From Cohnella baijiui (GTDB taxonomy: Bacteria > Bacillota > Bacilli > Paenibacillales > Paenibacillaceae): a stretch of 64,000 bases of DNA. The notes beneath the pieces were generated by a model that saw only the letters and a program-made list of their open reading frames with translations, was not told the origin of the DNA and did not search any database. How positions within the stretch are numbered: position 1 is the stretch's first letter; the number at the start of each line of letters is the position of its first letter. The stretch lies in contig NZ_JAJFOW010000016.1 in NCBI RefSeq assembly GCF_020731285.1, forward strand, positions 1-64,000, given 5' to 3'. Positions 14,077-23,555 of this stretch are shown in pieces. Position numbers and translations under genes: made by a program.

Positions 14077-14685
14077 ATGGATATTATCACGCCTCAGGTG
14101 CTCTATCACGGCACCACCGAACGTGCCGTCGCCAGCTTCGGCCAGCGGCTGCTGAACCGGGCTTACTGGCGCCCCGGCCGCGACTTCGGAGAAGGCTTCT
14201 ACACGACCATCTCTCCCGCGCAAGCCCGCAAATGGGCGCACAAGGCCGCCGGCGGCTCCGTGCAGCCGACCCGCCCCTGCGTGCTCGTCGTCGAGATGGC
14301 CTCGCTGCCCCGCCGCCTGTCTCCGTGCGTGTTTTTGTCGGAATCGCTCGCCTGGGCGGATTTTATTTTCAGCCATCGTTTGGTCGCGGACAAAGGCCGG
14401 GACCCGTGCGGCCGGCATCCCGACATCGTCATCGGCCCGATGGCGGACAACGATACTGGAAAACTGATGGTAGATGCGATACAATTAGGGAAAGATGTCG
14501 AATGGTTTTACGATCAAATTACCCGCACCGCAGGTGGCAGGCGCCTCGATGCTCTCCGGCTTGGGAATCAGGTCGTCTTCTCCTCCGAACGCTGGGAAGC
14601 GCATTTGCGGTTCATCGGGTATTACGTCCATGCGGAAGGAAGGTGGATCTACCATGACCGGTCAAGTCAGATTGAATCGATATGA
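14077..14685 (+). CDS. DUF3990 protein (ADP-ribosyltransferase-like fold)
   Basis: 202 residues. The N-terminus reads LYHGTTERAV, then GRDFGEGFYTT and QARKWAHK, the signature of DUF3990, a family placed with ADP-ribosyltransferase folds (an H-Y-type NAD site like that of PARP and diphtheria toxin). The second half is less conserved. The start at 14077 follows AAAGGAGGGT; an ATG three bases upstream is too close. It overlaps the next small gene by 32 bp, and a terminator closes the pair. DUF3990 genes are often beside small DUF3791-type genes, which fits a toxin-antitoxin-like or effector-immunity pair. Enzymatic activity is not shown. Confidence 0.75.
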   Translation: MDIITPQVLYHGTTERAVASFGQRLLNRAYWRPGRDFGEGFYTTISPAQARKWAHKAAGGSVQPTRPCVLVVEMASLPRRLSPCVFLSESLAWADFIFSHRLVADKGRDPCGRHPDIVIGPMADNDTGKLMVDAIQLGKDVEWFYDQITRTAGGRRLDALRLGNQVVFSSERWEAHLRFIGYYVHAEGRWIYHDRSSQIESI

Positions 14686-14950
14686 GCGGAGCATCGTCGA
14701 AGCCCTGACCGCCGAGCACGGGTACGCCGCCGGGGAAGCCCGGGCGCTCGTCATCGGCTACATCCAGGTCGTCCGCAAGCTCGGCGCCTACGATCCTCCC
14801 CGCGATCACGCGGAACGACTCGCCGAGGCCCATCGGAGCGCATACGCGCCCGAGGCTTGGCTTGAGAGACTGCTTCAGGGCGAGAAGGATCTGCTACGCG
14901 GCGGCGTGCTGCCGGCCGAACGCAGCGCCTCCTTCGCTTACGGCAGATAA
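14654..14950 (+). CDS. Small helical partner of the DUF3990 protein
   Basis: 98 residues, predicted mostly helical, with a basic start (TGQVRLNRYERSIVEALTAEHG) and a C-terminal LLQGEKDLLRGG. The ATG at 14654 follows AAGGAAGGTGG and lies inside the end of the DUF3990 gene, so the two are coupled. It could be the antitoxin or regulator of the pair, in the role of DUF3791 elsewhere, though I cannot confirm membership in that family. Confidence 0.6.
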   Translation: MTGQVRLNRYERSIVEALTAEHGYAAGEARALVIGYIQVVRKLGAYDPPRDHAERLAEAHRSAYAPEAWLERLLQGEKDLLRGGVLPAERSASFAYGR

Positions 14951-14972
14951 CTTTGGCGATTCCAAGCACGGT

Positions 14973-15001
14973 CCGTCTTCCCTTGGGAGGCGGATTTTTT
15001 T
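14973..15001 (+). terminator. Rho-independent terminator of the DUF3990 pair
   Basis: CCGTCTTCCC and GGGAGGCGG pair around TT and are followed by seven T, 22 bp after the stop of the small partner gene. Confidence 0.75.
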
Positions 15002-15050
15002 GTGCCGCCGGGCGGAAAACGTGCGTTCCCTGCAAGAATGCGGGGGATCG

Positions 15051-15587
15051 TCAAACGCCGACAGGAGGGGATCCCTCTCGTTCCATGAACGTCCTGCCGC
15101 ATCTGGACAACAGCACGAGCATCAAAACGCGTACGAGAAGCATGAAGAGCCCGGCGAGGACAAGCAGCAGAGAGATTCGGAGCAGTCCCGATATTGCGAT
15201 CGAGAGGCAGCATCCGATCGCATATAGTCGCCAGCAGTTTCGCGCCATGTCATACAAATCCAGCCGGTTTTGCGCCATCGCCAGCTGTTGAATGCCTTTG
15301 ATCAACGAATAGACCATCGACAATTGAAGCGCCGCCAACCCGATCGGATACACGACGCCGAGCCAGCTGCCGGGTAGCCAGGATAGATGCAGGGTCGGAA
15401 GCGACATGACTAGCAAGATCAAAGGAAGCGGACGGCCGGAGGCGAACGGTCCGCCCTGCCTGCTTAATCTGCTGAACCCGATGTAAATCAACCCGTAACC
15501 GATCGCGTCGGGCAGAAGATCCCAACCGCCGATCCGTCCACCGAACAGGAACAGCATCCCCCAAAAGATCGGACGGAACCCCGACAT
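15051..15587 (-). CDS. Integral membrane protein of unknown function
   Basis: 178 residues with about five hydrophobic helices (near 5-20, 52-72, 77-98, 118-135 and 138-160) and short loops. A cytoplasmic loop holds MAQNRLDLYDMARNCWRLY. It starts at 15587 after AAGGAGGCG. There is no recognisable motif and no operon partner; the gene upstream region runs into the gene-poor stretch. Resembles small uncharacterised membrane proteins of bacilli only in layout. Confidence 0.65.
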   Translation of the reverse strand: MSGFRPIFWGMLFLFGGRIGGWDLLPDAIGYGLIYIGFSRLSRQGGPFASGRPLPLILLVMSLPTLHLSWLPGSWLGVVYPIGLAALQLSMVYSLIKGIQQLAMAQNRLDLYDMARNCWRLYAIGCCLSIAISGLLRISLLLVLAGLFMLLVRVLMLVLLSRCGRTFMEREGSPPVGV

Positions 15588-15787
15588 CCTTCGCGATCGC
15601 CTCCTTATCGCAACTCTTCATGGCTCATTATAACATTTGAGCGGAACCCGTCGTGCCCGACATTCATGTGGAATAGGCAAACCGCGTACGGAAACGAGAA
15701 CGATGTGGAAAAGGCAGACCGCGTACGGAAACGAGAAAGAAGGAGTGCACGACTCCTTCTTGGGCCTTGCGGCGCACGGAAACGAGA

Positions 15788-16010
15788 AGAGGGTGTCTCA
15801 AATGTAAGTCTGTTCATGGGACAGACAGCTAAACGTATGAAAACGAAGGAATGGCGGTGTTTGGGGGGACGATCCCTGCACCGCCATTTCTCGCTTTCGA
15901 TCCGCTGCCTTCAACAAATGATGGGCAAGCAAAAGCCATCCGACCTCCAAGCTTGCCTTCGGCAAGACGCGAAGCAGAAAACGCCGGAATCCGCTTTCAA
16001 TGTCGCCTAC
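15788..16010 (-). pseudogene. Remnant of an IS1182-type transposase (3' end)
   Basis: The minus strand encodes GFRRFLLRVLPKASLEVGW and LLLAHHLLKAADRKREM, which match the C-terminal end of IS1182-family transposases (FRRFLLRGLPKVSLEVGWLSLAHN-type). Everything upstream of this, including the DDE catalytic region, is gone; the match stops at about 16010 where the palindromes begin. GAGGGTGTCTCAAA at 15786-15799 looks like one terminal inverted repeat of the element. The other end is not seen. Confidence 0.7.
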
Positions 16011-16024
16011 CCCGCATCCAACGA

Positions 16025-16218
16025 TTAGATGCAAATGTACATCTAATTTAGCTATATTGCCTGCTTAACGATCATTTAGTTGCAATCGTACAACTAAATT
16101 ATCCGTTTTCTGCGTACAGGACGGATTTACGCTAAATTAGATGTACTTTTACAAGTAAACCGCTCCACCCTCCCGAATGGCCCTAAATAGATGTACGAAT
16201 GCAACTAATTGACTGAGT
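16025..16218. repeat. Four AT-rich palindromes, TTAGNTG...CANCTAA type
   Basis: Imperfect palindromes of about 22 bp start at 16025 (TTAGATGCAAA/TGTACATCTAA), 16076 (TTAGTTG...CAACTAA), 16137 (TTAGATG...CAAGTAA) and 16197 (ATAGATG...CAACTAA). The steps are 51, 61 and 60 bp, less regular than in the other arrays. The sequence is unrelated to the GGAAC cores, but the size and arrangement are similar. Confidence 0.75.
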
Positions 16219-16529
16219 GACCCGAAACGAGCGCAAACAAGGAACCAATTGGCTTACACTAGTGGCGAACCATCGGCCGGAATCCGACGAATTTTCACGA
16301 AGACCCAACTGATTCGTTCGAAACCAGCCTCGCAGATTGCCACGCGTTAGAGGCAGCCGCCATGAATGGAAAGATCGTCAATGGATGCCCATTCATCCGC
16401 ATTGAAAACCGCGCTGCTGACTCTCGGGCCCTATTACAACCTTATGAGACAGCCTTTTGGTCCTGCGGCGCGCGGAAACGAGAAAGAAGGAGTCCACGAC
16501 TCCTTCTTGGGCCCTACGATGCGCAGTAA

Positions 16530-16566
16530 TGCAAAAGAGGGAGTCCGCAGGACTCCCTCTTTTGCA
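16530..16566. terminator. Terminator at the end of odhAB
   Basis: GCAAAAGAGGGAGTCC and GGACTCCCTCTTTTGC form a perfect 16-bp stem, 29 bp after the odhB stop. T runs are short on both strands. Confidence 0.7.
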
Positions 16567-16594
16567 TAGCGCGGCATGCCGCCGCGGATCTTAA

Positions 16595-17842
16595 TTAGCC
16601 TTCGAGCAGCAGCGTTTCCGGATCTTCGAGCAGCTCCTTCACCTTTACAAGGAAGCTTACGGCTTCCGCGCCGTCGACGATTCGGTGGTCGTAGGAGAGC
16701 GCGATGTACATCATCGGACGGATCTCCATCGTCTGCGGATCGATCGCGATCGGACGGTGTTGGATCTTGTGCATGCCGAGGATGCCGACTTGCGGCGCGT
16801 TCAGGATCGGCGTGGACAGCAGCGAACCGAAGACGCCGCCGTTCGTGATCGTGAAGGTGCCGCCTTGCAGGTCGGACAGGCCAAGCGCGTTATTGCGGGC
16901 CTTGCCCGCCAGATCGGCGATCGTGCGTTCGATTTCGGCGAAGCCGAGACGGTCCGCGTCGCGAACGACCGGCACGACCAGGCCTTCCTTGGCCGCTACG
17001 GCGATGCCGATGTCGTAGTACTTCTTCGTAATGATGTCTTCGCCGTCGATTTCCGCGTTCAGCAGCGGGAATTTCTTCAGGGCTCCGACGACCGCTTTGG
17101 TGAAGAACGACATGAAGCCGAGGTTCACTTCGTTCTTCTCCTTGAAGGCGTCCTTGCGGCGCTTGCGGACGTCGAGGATCGCGGTCATGTCGACTTCGTT
17201 GAACGTCGTCAGCATGGCTGCGTTGTGCTGCGCCTCAACCAGACGATTCGCGATCGTCAGACGGCGGCGAGACATCTTCTTGCGCTCGGCCGGCTTGGCC
17301 GGATTAACCGCCGCGGCCGGGGCCGCAGGCGCTGCAGGTGCGGGAGCCGCCGGACGGCTGCCGGCGCTGCGCACGTCGTCCGCGTGAATGCGACCGAGCG
17401 GATCGCGAGCCGGCGTCTGGCTCAGGTCGATGCCTTGCTCGCGAGCCAAACGGCGCGCGGCCGGCGTAGCCGCAGGCTGGCTGCCGGATGCAGCCGGCAT
17501 GCTGGCAGGAGCCGGAGCGGCAACGGCGGGCGCTGCAGGCGCGGGAGCCGGCGCAGCCGCAGGCACGCTAGCTGGCTGGGCGGCCGGCGCGGGTGCGCCG
17601 GCGCCGCCGCCTTCGCTGATGCGGCCGATGACTTGGCCGATCTGCACGGTGTCGCCTTCTTTATACAGAATTTCGGCGATGACGCCTTCTTGCTCCGCGC
17701 TAATCTCGAGATTGACTTTGTCCGTCTCGAGCTCGAGCAGCAGATCGCCTTGATTGACATGGTCTCCTACATTGACCGCCCAGCGGGAGATGGAGCCTTC
17801 CGTAATCGATTCGCCCATTGCCGGTACTAAGATATCTTGCAC
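16595..17842 (-). CDS. odhB: 2-oxoglutarate dehydrogenase E2 (dihydrolipoyl succinyltransferase)
   Basis: 415 residues with the three E2 parts: lipoyl domain (1-75, lipoylated Lys in [12 protein letters not shown]), a peripheral subunit-binding domain (about 128-163, [16 protein letters not shown]), and the catalytic domain (about 190-415) with [16 protein letters not shown], whose His and Asp are catalytic. Two Ala/Pro-rich linkers separate them. It transfers the succinyl group to CoA in the TCA cycle. Five bases after odhA, so one operon. The E3 gene is not here, as usual in bacilli. Confidence 0.97.
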   Translation of the reverse strand: MQDILVPAMGESITEGSISRWAVNVGDHVNQGDLLLELETDKVNLEISAEQEGVIAEILYKEGDTVQIGQVIGRISEGGGAGAPAPAAQPASVPAAAPAPAPAAPAVAAPAPASMPAASGSQPAATPAARRLAREQGIDLSQTPARDPLGRIHADDVRSAGSRPAAPAPAAPAAPAAAVNPAKPAERKKMSRRRLTIANRLVEAQHNAAMLTTFNEVDMTAILDVRKRRKDAFKEKNEVNLGFMSFFTKAVVGALKKFPLLNAEIDGEDIITKKYYDIGIAVAAKEGLVVPVVRDADRLGFAEIERTIADLAGKARNNALGLSDLQGGTFTITNGGVFGSLLSTPILNAPQVGILGMHKIQHRPIAIDPQTMEIRPMMYIALSYDHRIVDGAEAVSFLVKVKELLEDPETLLLEG

Positions 17843-17847
17843 AGCTG

Positions 17848-20721
17848 CTACCTCCCCAAGTTATGAGCCAACGTCGGACTCGGCTTCAACGATTGCGAAA
17901 TGATGTACTGTTGTTCGAGGGCGTGCACTTGCTGGAATCCGCTGGCCGGGCTCGAACGCTCCGGACGACCGATGTAGCGAAGAGCGACGCTCTCCGGCGC
18001 GATGTCGCGGATGCGAGGCTCCATGTAGCTCCAGGAACCCATGTTGCGCGGCTCTTCCTGCACCCAGACGATCTCCTTCAAGTTCGGGAACCGCGCGATG
18101 ACGGCCGCGATCTCGTTGGCCGGGAACGGGTACAGCTGCTCGACGCGGACGATGTGCAGCCAGTCGTTCGACTCGGAGCCGTCCTTTTCCAGGCCGTCCT
18201 CCAGGTCGATGGCCACCTTGCCCGTCGCGAGCACGAGACGCTCGACCCGCTCCGGATGGCCGCCCAGGCCAGGCTGCTCCACGATCGGCTGGAACCCGCC
18301 TTCCGCGAAGGCCGCCGCCGGCGAAGCCGCGCGCGGGTTGCGGATAAGGCTCTTCGGCGCCATCACGACGAGCGGCTTGGCCGCATCGGTGCCCGTAAGC
18401 GACGCCTGCCGGCGGAGCAGGTGGAAGTACTGCGCCGCGCTGGACAGGTTCGCAACCGTCCAGTTCTCTTCGGCGGACAGCTGCAGGAACCGTTCGAGGC
18501 GGGCGCTGGAATGCTCCGGGCCCGCGCCTTCGTAGCCGTGCGGCAGCAGCATGACGAGGCTCGACTTCTCGGACCACTTGGAACGGCCGGAAGAGATGAA
18601 CTGGTCGATCAGCACCTGCGCGACGTTCGCGAAGTCGCCGTACTGCGCTTCCCAGATCACAAGCGTTTCCGGTGCGTAGACGTTGTACCCGTATTCGAAG
18701 CCGAGCACGGCCGATTCGGACAGCGGGCTGTTGTGGACCGCGAACGAAGCTTTGGCCTGCGGCAGCTTGTGGAGCGGCGAATACGTGGCGCCCGTGTTCG
18801 GGTCGTGCAGAACGATGTTCCGGTGCGCGAAGGTCGCGCGCTCGGCGTCTTGGCCGGTAATCCGGATCGGACGGCCGTCCGCGAGAATCGAGGCGAACGC
18901 CAGCGTTTCCGCGTGACCCCAGTCGACCTTGCCTTCGTCGTTCAGGGCGTCGGCGCGGCGCTCGAGAATCTTCTGCAGCTTCGGATACACCGTGAAGCCT
19001 TCCGGCCAGTTCAGCAGCTCGCCGTTGATCTTGCGCAGCTCCTCCAGCGGCACCGCCGTCGGCGCCGACTCGGCTTCTTCGTCGCTGGTAGCCGGAGGCA
19101 CTTGGTGCACCGCCTCTTGGTTATCCTGCTTCTTGAGCTCGTCGTACGCTTCCTTCAGGCGGCCGACGACCTCGCTCTTGACTTGCTCGTAGAGCGCTTC
19201 GGACAGCTTGCCTTCGGCGGCCATCTTGTTCAGATAAAGCTGGCTGACGGTCGGACGCGCCTTGACCTTCTTGTAGATCAGCGGCTGGGTCGATTCGGGA
19301 TCGTCCGTCTCGTTGTGCCCGTAGCGGCGGTAGCCGATCAGGTCGATCAAGAAGTCCTTCTTGAACAGATTGCGATATTCGCTCGCCATGCGGGCCACCG
19401 CGATGACGGCTTCAGGATCGTCCGCATTGACATGTACGATCGGGATTTCGTAGCCTTTGGCCGGGTCGCTCGAATAATGCGTCGAGCGGGAGTCGAAGCT
19501 CTCGGTCGTGAAGCCGATCTTGTTGTTGACGATGATATGGATCGTGCCGCCGATCTGATAGCCGTTCAGCTGGCTCAGGTTCAGCGTCTCGGTGACGATG
19601 CCTTCACCCGGGAAGGCGGCGTCGCCGTGCATGACGATAGACGCCGCGGCGTTCACGTCCTGCTCCGGGTAGCCCGGCCGGCTGCGGTCTTCTTGCGCGG
19701 CGCGCGCGAAGCCCTGCACGACCGGATTGACGTACTCGAGATGGCTCGGGTTGTTCGCGAGCACGATTCGCGTCTCCACCGACTCGCCCGTCTTGATCGA
19801 ACGGTTCGCGCCCAGGTGATATTTCACGTCGCCGGACCAGCCGTAATTGATGCCGATCGATCCCTCGGACGGAATGACGTTCTTGTTGGGCGAATGATGG
19901 AACTCGGAGAAAATCTTCGTGTACGGCTTGTTCAGCACGTGCGCGAGGACGTTCAGGCGGCCGCGGTGGGCCATCCCCATCGAGATGTGGCGCACGCCGT
20001 CGTTCGTCAGCTCGTGGACGATTTGGTCCACACACGCGACGAGCACGTCGTTGCCTTCGACGGAGAAGCGCTTGGCGCCGACGAACGTCCGCTGCAGAAA
20101 GTCCTCGAACTGCTCGGCTTCGAGCAGACGGGTCAGCAGCTTGCGGCGCTCCTGGTCGTCGAGCGTCTGCGCGGGTACGACTTTCTCCGCGTATTCGGTC
20201 AGCCATTTGCGCTCGGATTCGTCGTGAACGTGACTGAACTCGTACGCGATCGTGCCGGTATATGCTTCTTTCAGCTTCTGAATCGCTTCCCAACCGTTCG
20301 AGAGTCCGGCAGGTCCGCCCTCCCATACCATCTCGGCCGGCATCGCGGCGAGGTCGGCGGGGGTGAGGCCGAACGTGTCGGGCTCCAGCACTTTGGCGCT
20401 GGATCTAGGTCCGATGTCGAGAGGGTCGATATCGGCGGCCAGATGGCCGTAAGCGCGGATGTTCCAGACCAGTTTGCCGGCCACGACCGCGTTGCGGATC
20501 TGGCGTGCATCCACGCTGACAGCCGCTCCCGTCGTCGCCGGGGCGGCTTGCTGGATAGCCGTGCGCGGCGGTTCGCCCCACAGCTTGAACAGGTCGCGGT
20601 ACTCCTGCTCGACCGCTTCAGGGTCGCGCAGGTACACATCATACTGTTCTTGGATGTACCCTAGGTTCGGGCCGTAGTACTTCTCCCACGGGTTCTGATG
20701 GTCGTGCGCATCATTAGCCAT
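17848..20721 (-). CDS. odhA: 2-oxoglutarate dehydrogenase E1
   Basis: 957 residues, the normal length of firmicute OdhA. It decarboxylates 2-oxoglutarate with thiamine diphosphate. The N-terminal E2-binding segment ([20 protein letters not shown]) is present, and the TPP region carries [15 protein letters not shown] and [13 protein letters not shown] (Mg/TPP motif). The C-terminal transketolase-like part includes [21 protein letters not shown]. First gene of odhAB; the ribosome site GAGGGATC is modest. A TATAAT box and a perfect inverted repeat lie in the 5' region. Confidence 0.97.
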   Translation of the reverse strand: MANDAHDHQNPWEKYYGPNLGYIQEQYDVYLRDPEAVEQEYRDLFKLWGEPPRTAIQQAAPATTGAAVSVDARQIRNAVVAGKLVWNIRAYGHLAADIDPLDIGPRSSAKVLEPDTFGLTPADLAAMPAEMVWEGGPAGLSNGWEAIQKLKEAYTGTIAYEFSHVHDESERKWLTEYAEKVVPAQTLDDQERRKLLTRLLEAEQFEDFLQRTFVGAKRFSVEGNDVLVACVDQIVHELTNDGVRHISMGMAHRGRLNVLAHVLNKPYTKIFSEFHHSPNKNVIPSEGSIGINYGWSGDVKYHLGANRSIKTGESVETRIVLANNPSHLEYVNPVVQGFARAAQEDRSRPGYPEQDVNAAASIVMHGDAAFPGEGIVTETLNLSQLNGYQIGGTIHIIVNNKIGFTTESFDSRSTHYSSDPAKGYEIPIVHVNADDPEAVIAVARMASEYRNLFKKDFLIDLIGYRRYGHNETDDPESTQPLIYKKVKARPTVSQLYLNKMAAEGKLSEALYEQVKSEVVGRLKEAYDELKKQDNQEAVHQVPPATSDEEAESAPTAVPLEELRKINGELLNWPEGFTVYPKLQKILERRADALNDEGKVDWGHAETLAFASILADGRPIRITGQDAERATFAHRNIVLHDPNTGATYSPLHKLPQAKASFAVHNSPLSESAVLGFEYGYNVYAPETLVIWEAQYGDFANVAQVLIDQFISSGRSKWSEKSSLVMLLPHGYEGAGPEHSSARLERFLQLSAEENWTVANLSSAAQYFHLLRRQASLTGTDAAKPLVVMAPKSLIRNPRAASPAAAFAEGGFQPIVEQPGLGGHPERVERLVLATGKVAIDLEDGLEKDGSESNDWLHIVRVEQLYPFPANEIAAVIARFPNLKEIVWVQEEPRNMGSWSYMEPRIRDIAPESVALRYIGRPERSSPASGFQQVHALEQQYIISQSLKPSPTLAHNLGR

Positions 20722-20785
20722 TGTGTGATCCCTCGGTCTTCTATAAATGTTGGTATTTCAGACGACTGATTGCTTATCCCTGTTG

Positions 20786-20853
20786 ATTATAAATCAATTG
20801 ATCTTGCGATAAAAATAATCATTTCCTATCATTATCATCTCAAATCGAGATGA
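20786..20853 (-). promoter_or_regulatory. odhA promoter region with perfect inverted repeat
   Basis: On the minus strand a TATAAT (20786-20791) lies 65 bp before odhA; the -35 is poor (TTTTAT at 17 bp). Upstream at 20835-20853 stands TCATCTC-AAATC-GAGATGA, a perfect 7-bp inverted repeat in AT-rich sequence, placed where an activator or repressor of a TCA gene might bind. The divergently placed LysR gene lies beyond sdhCAB, so which regulator binds is open. Confidence 0.5.
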
Positions 20854-20940
20854 ATATTGCAAGAAACGCGCGCATGCCATGATTATGCGCCAAAATACGG
20901 CATTTTATGTCCATCGCGCCTCGCGTTGCCGCCCTTTAAC

Positions 20941-20985
20941 AAAAAAAATACCCCGGCAGCGGCGGAAAAAACCATCGCTGCCGGG
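20941..20985 (-). terminator. Rho-independent terminator of sdhCAB
   Basis: CCCGGCAGCG and CGCTGCCGGG pair on the minus strand around a U-rich loop and are followed by eight T, 24 bp after the sdhB stop. Confidence 0.9.
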
Positions 20986-21008
20986 AAGACCCGTCGTATG
21001 CTCGGCGC

Positions 21009-21776
21009 TTAGAGGCCCAGCCATTGCTTGAACATATGCTTCGTCGTGTCGCGGTTGATCGCCGCGATCGACGTCGTGAGCGGGATGCCCTTCGGGCAGG
21101 AGCGCACGCAGTTTTGCGAGTTGCCGCAGCCTTCGATGCCGCTCTCGTCCTCCATGAGGGCTTCGAGGCGCTCGTGCGCGTTCATCTCGCCCGTCGGGTG
21201 GGCGTTGAACAGACGAACCTGCGAGATCGGCGCCGGGCCGATGAAGCTCGAGCGGTCGTTGACGTTCGGGCACGCTTCGAGGCAAACGCCGCACGTCATG
21301 CATTTGGACAGCTCATAAGCCCATTGGCGCTTGGACTCGGCCATCCGCGGACCCGCACCGAGATCGTACGTCCCGTCGATCGGGATCCACGCCTTGACCT
21401 TCTTCAGCGCGCCAAACATCCGTTCGCGGTTGATGACGAGGTCCCGGACGACCGGGAACGTCGACATCGGCTCGAGGCGGATCGGCTGCTCCAGCTTGTC
21501 GATCAGCGCGGAGCAAGCCTGGCGCGGCTTGCCGTTGATGACCATGGAGCAAGCGCCGCACACTTCCTCGAGGCAGTTGGACTCCCAGCAGACCGGAGCC
21601 GTCTTCGAGCCGTCGGCCTTGACCGGATTCCGCTGAATTTCCATCAGCGCGCTGATGACGTTCATGTTCGGGCGATAAGGGACTTCGAATTCCTCGGTAT
21701 AGGAGGCCGCGTCCGGTTGATCCCGGCGCGTGATGATAAACTTGACGGTGCGTTTGGCGGTAGCCGTTTCAGCCAT
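21009..21776 (-). CDS. sdhB: Succinate dehydrogenase iron-sulfur subunit
   Basis: 255 residues. Three Fe-S cysteine groups are visible: CWESNCLEEVCGAC with a later C (2Fe-2S), CMTCGVCLEACP (4Fe-4S), and CGNSQNCVRSCPKG (3Fe-4S/4Fe-4S). It carries electrons from the flavoprotein to the membrane cytochrome and menaquinone. Three bases after sdhA; last gene of sdhCAB. Confidence 0.97.
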   Translation of the reverse strand: MAETATAKRTVKFIITRRDQPDAASYTEEFEVPYRPNMNVISALMEIQRNPVKADGSKTAPVCWESNCLEEVCGACSMVINGKPRQACSALIDKLEQPIRLEPMSTFPVVRDLVINRERMFGALKKVKAWIPIDGTYDLGAGPRMAESKRQWAYELSKCMTCGVCLEACPNVNDRSSFIGPAPISQVRLFNAHPTGEMNAHERLEALMEDESGIEGCGNSQNCVRSCPKGIPLTTSIAAINRDTTKHMFKQWLGL

Positions 21777-21779
21777 CGC

Positions 21780-23537
21780 TTAGCCCTCCTTCTTCTTGTT
21801 GGACGAATAGTCGCGAACCCGCGGCTTGATGAGGGACGTATCGACGTCCTCGTACGAAATTTGCGGGCCTTCTGCCGTCCAAGCCGCCTTGGTCGTCTTC
21901 AGGAACTCTTCGTCATTGCGTTCCGGGAACTCCGGCTTGTAGTGCGCGCCGCGGCTTTCGTTGCGCAGGAGCGCGCCCACGGTCATCGCTTCGGACAGCT
22001 CCAGCATGTTCCACAGCTGGCGCGTGAACGCGACGCCGGCGTTGTTCCAGCGGGCCGTGTCGTTGATGTTGATCTTCGTGTAGCGCTGCTTCAGTTCCTT
22101 GATCTTGTCGACCGTCTGCTGGAGCCGGTCGTTAAAGCGGACGACGGTCATGTTGTTCGTCATCCATTCTCCCAGTTCCTTGTGCAGGGCGTAGGCGTTT
22201 TCCGTGCCGTCCATCTTGAGGATGGATTCGTACTTGCCTGCTTGCTTCGAGCGCTCGCGCTCGAACACGGACTCGGAGATGTCGTCGGCCGATTTTTTCA
22301 AGCCTTTGACGTACTCCATCGCCTTCGGACCCGTGACCATGCCGCCGAAGATGGCGGACAGGAGCGAGTTCGCGCCGAGGCGGTTCGCGCCGTGATATTG
22401 GTAGTCGCATTCGCCGCAGGCGAACAGACCCGGAATGTTCGTCATTTGGTTGTAGTCGACCCAGAGCCCGCCCATCGAGTAGTGGACCGCCGGGAAGATC
22501 TTCATCGGAATCTTGCGCGGGTCGTCGCCCGTGAATTTCTCATAGATCTCGATGATGCCGCCGAGCTTGACGTCCAGTTCCTTCGGATCCTTGTGCGAGA
22601 GGTCGAGATAAACCATGTTCTCGCCGTCGATGCCGAGCTTCTGGTCGACGCAGACGGAGAAGATCTCGCGCGTCGCGATATCGCGGGGCACGAGGTTGCC
22701 GTACGCCGGATACTTCTCTTCGAGGAAGTACCACGGCTTGCCGTCCTTGTACGTCCAGATCCGGCCGCCTTCTCCGCGCGCGGATTCGCTCATGAGACGG
22801 TTTTTGTCGTCGCCCGGGATGGCCGTCGGGTGAATCTGGATGAACTCGCCGTTCGCGTAGTGCACGCCTTGCTGATAGACGGCGCTGGCCGCGGTCCCCG
22901 TGTTGATGACGGAGTTGGTCGTCTTGCCGAAGATGATGCCCGGGCCGCCGGTCGCCAGGATGACCGCGTCGCCGCGGAAGGTGACCGTCTCCATCGTGCG
23001 CAGGTCCTGCGCCGAGATGCCGCGGCAGACGCCTTCGTCGTCGAGAACGACGGAGGTGAACTCCCAGTGCTCGAACTTCTGCACGAGGCCGGCCACTTCC
23101 CATCGGCGAACTTGCTCGTCCAGCGCGTACAGCAGCTGCTGTCCGGTCGTCGCCCCCGCGAACGCCGTCCGGTGGTACTGCGTACCGCCGAACCGGCGGA
23201 AGTCGAGCAGACCTTCCGGCGTCCGGCTGAACATGACGCCCATCCGGTCCATCAGGTGGATGATGCCCGGCGCCGCTTCGCACATCGCTTTGACGGGCGG
23301 CTGGTTCGCCAGGAAGTCGCCCCCGTATACGGTATCGTCAAAGTGCTCCCACGGGGAGTCGCCTTCGCCTTTCGTGTTGACCGCTCCGTTGATGCCGCCC
23401 TGTGCGCAGACGGAGTGGGACCGCTTGACCGGCACGAGCGAGAACAGATCGACGCGCATGCCCGCCTCGGCCGCCTTGATGGTCGCCATCAGGCCGGCGA
23501 GGCCGCCGCCGACGACGATAATTTTTTGATTAGCCAT
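21780..23537 (-). CDS. sdhA: Succinate dehydrogenase flavoprotein subunit
   Basis: 585 residues. FAD binding is shown by VVGGGLAGLMATIKAAEAG at the N-terminus and HSVCAQGGINGAVNT, whose His bonds FAD covalently. The catalytic region includes FIQIHPTAIPG, SESARGEGGRIW and HYSMGGLWVDYNQMTNIPGL. It oxidises succinate to fumarate. Eighteen bases after sdhC. Confidence 0.98.
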   Translation of the reverse strand: MANQKIIVVGGGLAGLMATIKAAEAGMRVDLFSLVPVKRSHSVCAQGGINGAVNTKGEGDSPWEHFDDTVYGGDFLANQPPVKAMCEAAPGIIHLMDRMGVMFSRTPEGLLDFRRFGGTQYHRTAFAGATTGQQLLYALDEQVRRWEVAGLVQKFEHWEFTSVVLDDEGVCRGISAQDLRTMETVTFRGDAVILATGGPGIIFGKTTNSVINTGTAASAVYQQGVHYANGEFIQIHPTAIPGDDKNRLMSESARGEGGRIWTYKDGKPWYFLEEKYPAYGNLVPRDIATREIFSVCVDQKLGIDGENMVYLDLSHKDPKELDVKLGGIIEIYEKFTGDDPRKIPMKIFPAVHYSMGGLWVDYNQMTNIPGLFACGECDYQYHGANRLGANSLLSAIFGGMVTGPKAMEYVKGLKKSADDISESVFERERSKQAGKYESILKMDGTENAYALHKELGEWMTNNMTVVRFNDRLQQTVDKIKELKQRYTKININDTARWNNAGVAFTRQLWNMLELSEAMTVGALLRNESRGAHYKPEFPERNDEEFLKTTKAAWTAEGPQISYEDVDTSLIKPRVRDYSSNKKKEG

Positions 23538-23555
23538 TGCTGATTCTCCTCCCGA

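Larger units (their letters stand above)
15726..16521. repeat. Duplicated hairpin unit on both sides of a gene-poor stretch
   Basis: The segment GGAAACGAGAAAGAAGGAGT followed by CACGACTCCTTCTTGGGCC occurs at about 15726-15768 and 16473-16512. Each copy is an AAGAAGGAGT/GACTCCTTCTT hairpin of terminator form. The short GGAAACGAGAA also occurs at 15684 and 15778. The two copies bracket the transposase remnant and the palindromes at 16025-16218. The remaining 16219-16470 shows nothing I can name. Confidence 0.6.

Noticed and set aside
17818-20664. 948-residue open frame antisense to odhA
   Set aside because: High-GC coding DNA leaves the antisense frame open. The protein is Arg/Val/Asp-rich with no domain, while the other strand encodes OdhA in full.
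21024-23543. 839-residue frame antisense to sdhAB
   Set aside because: Shadow of well-identified sdhA and sdhB.
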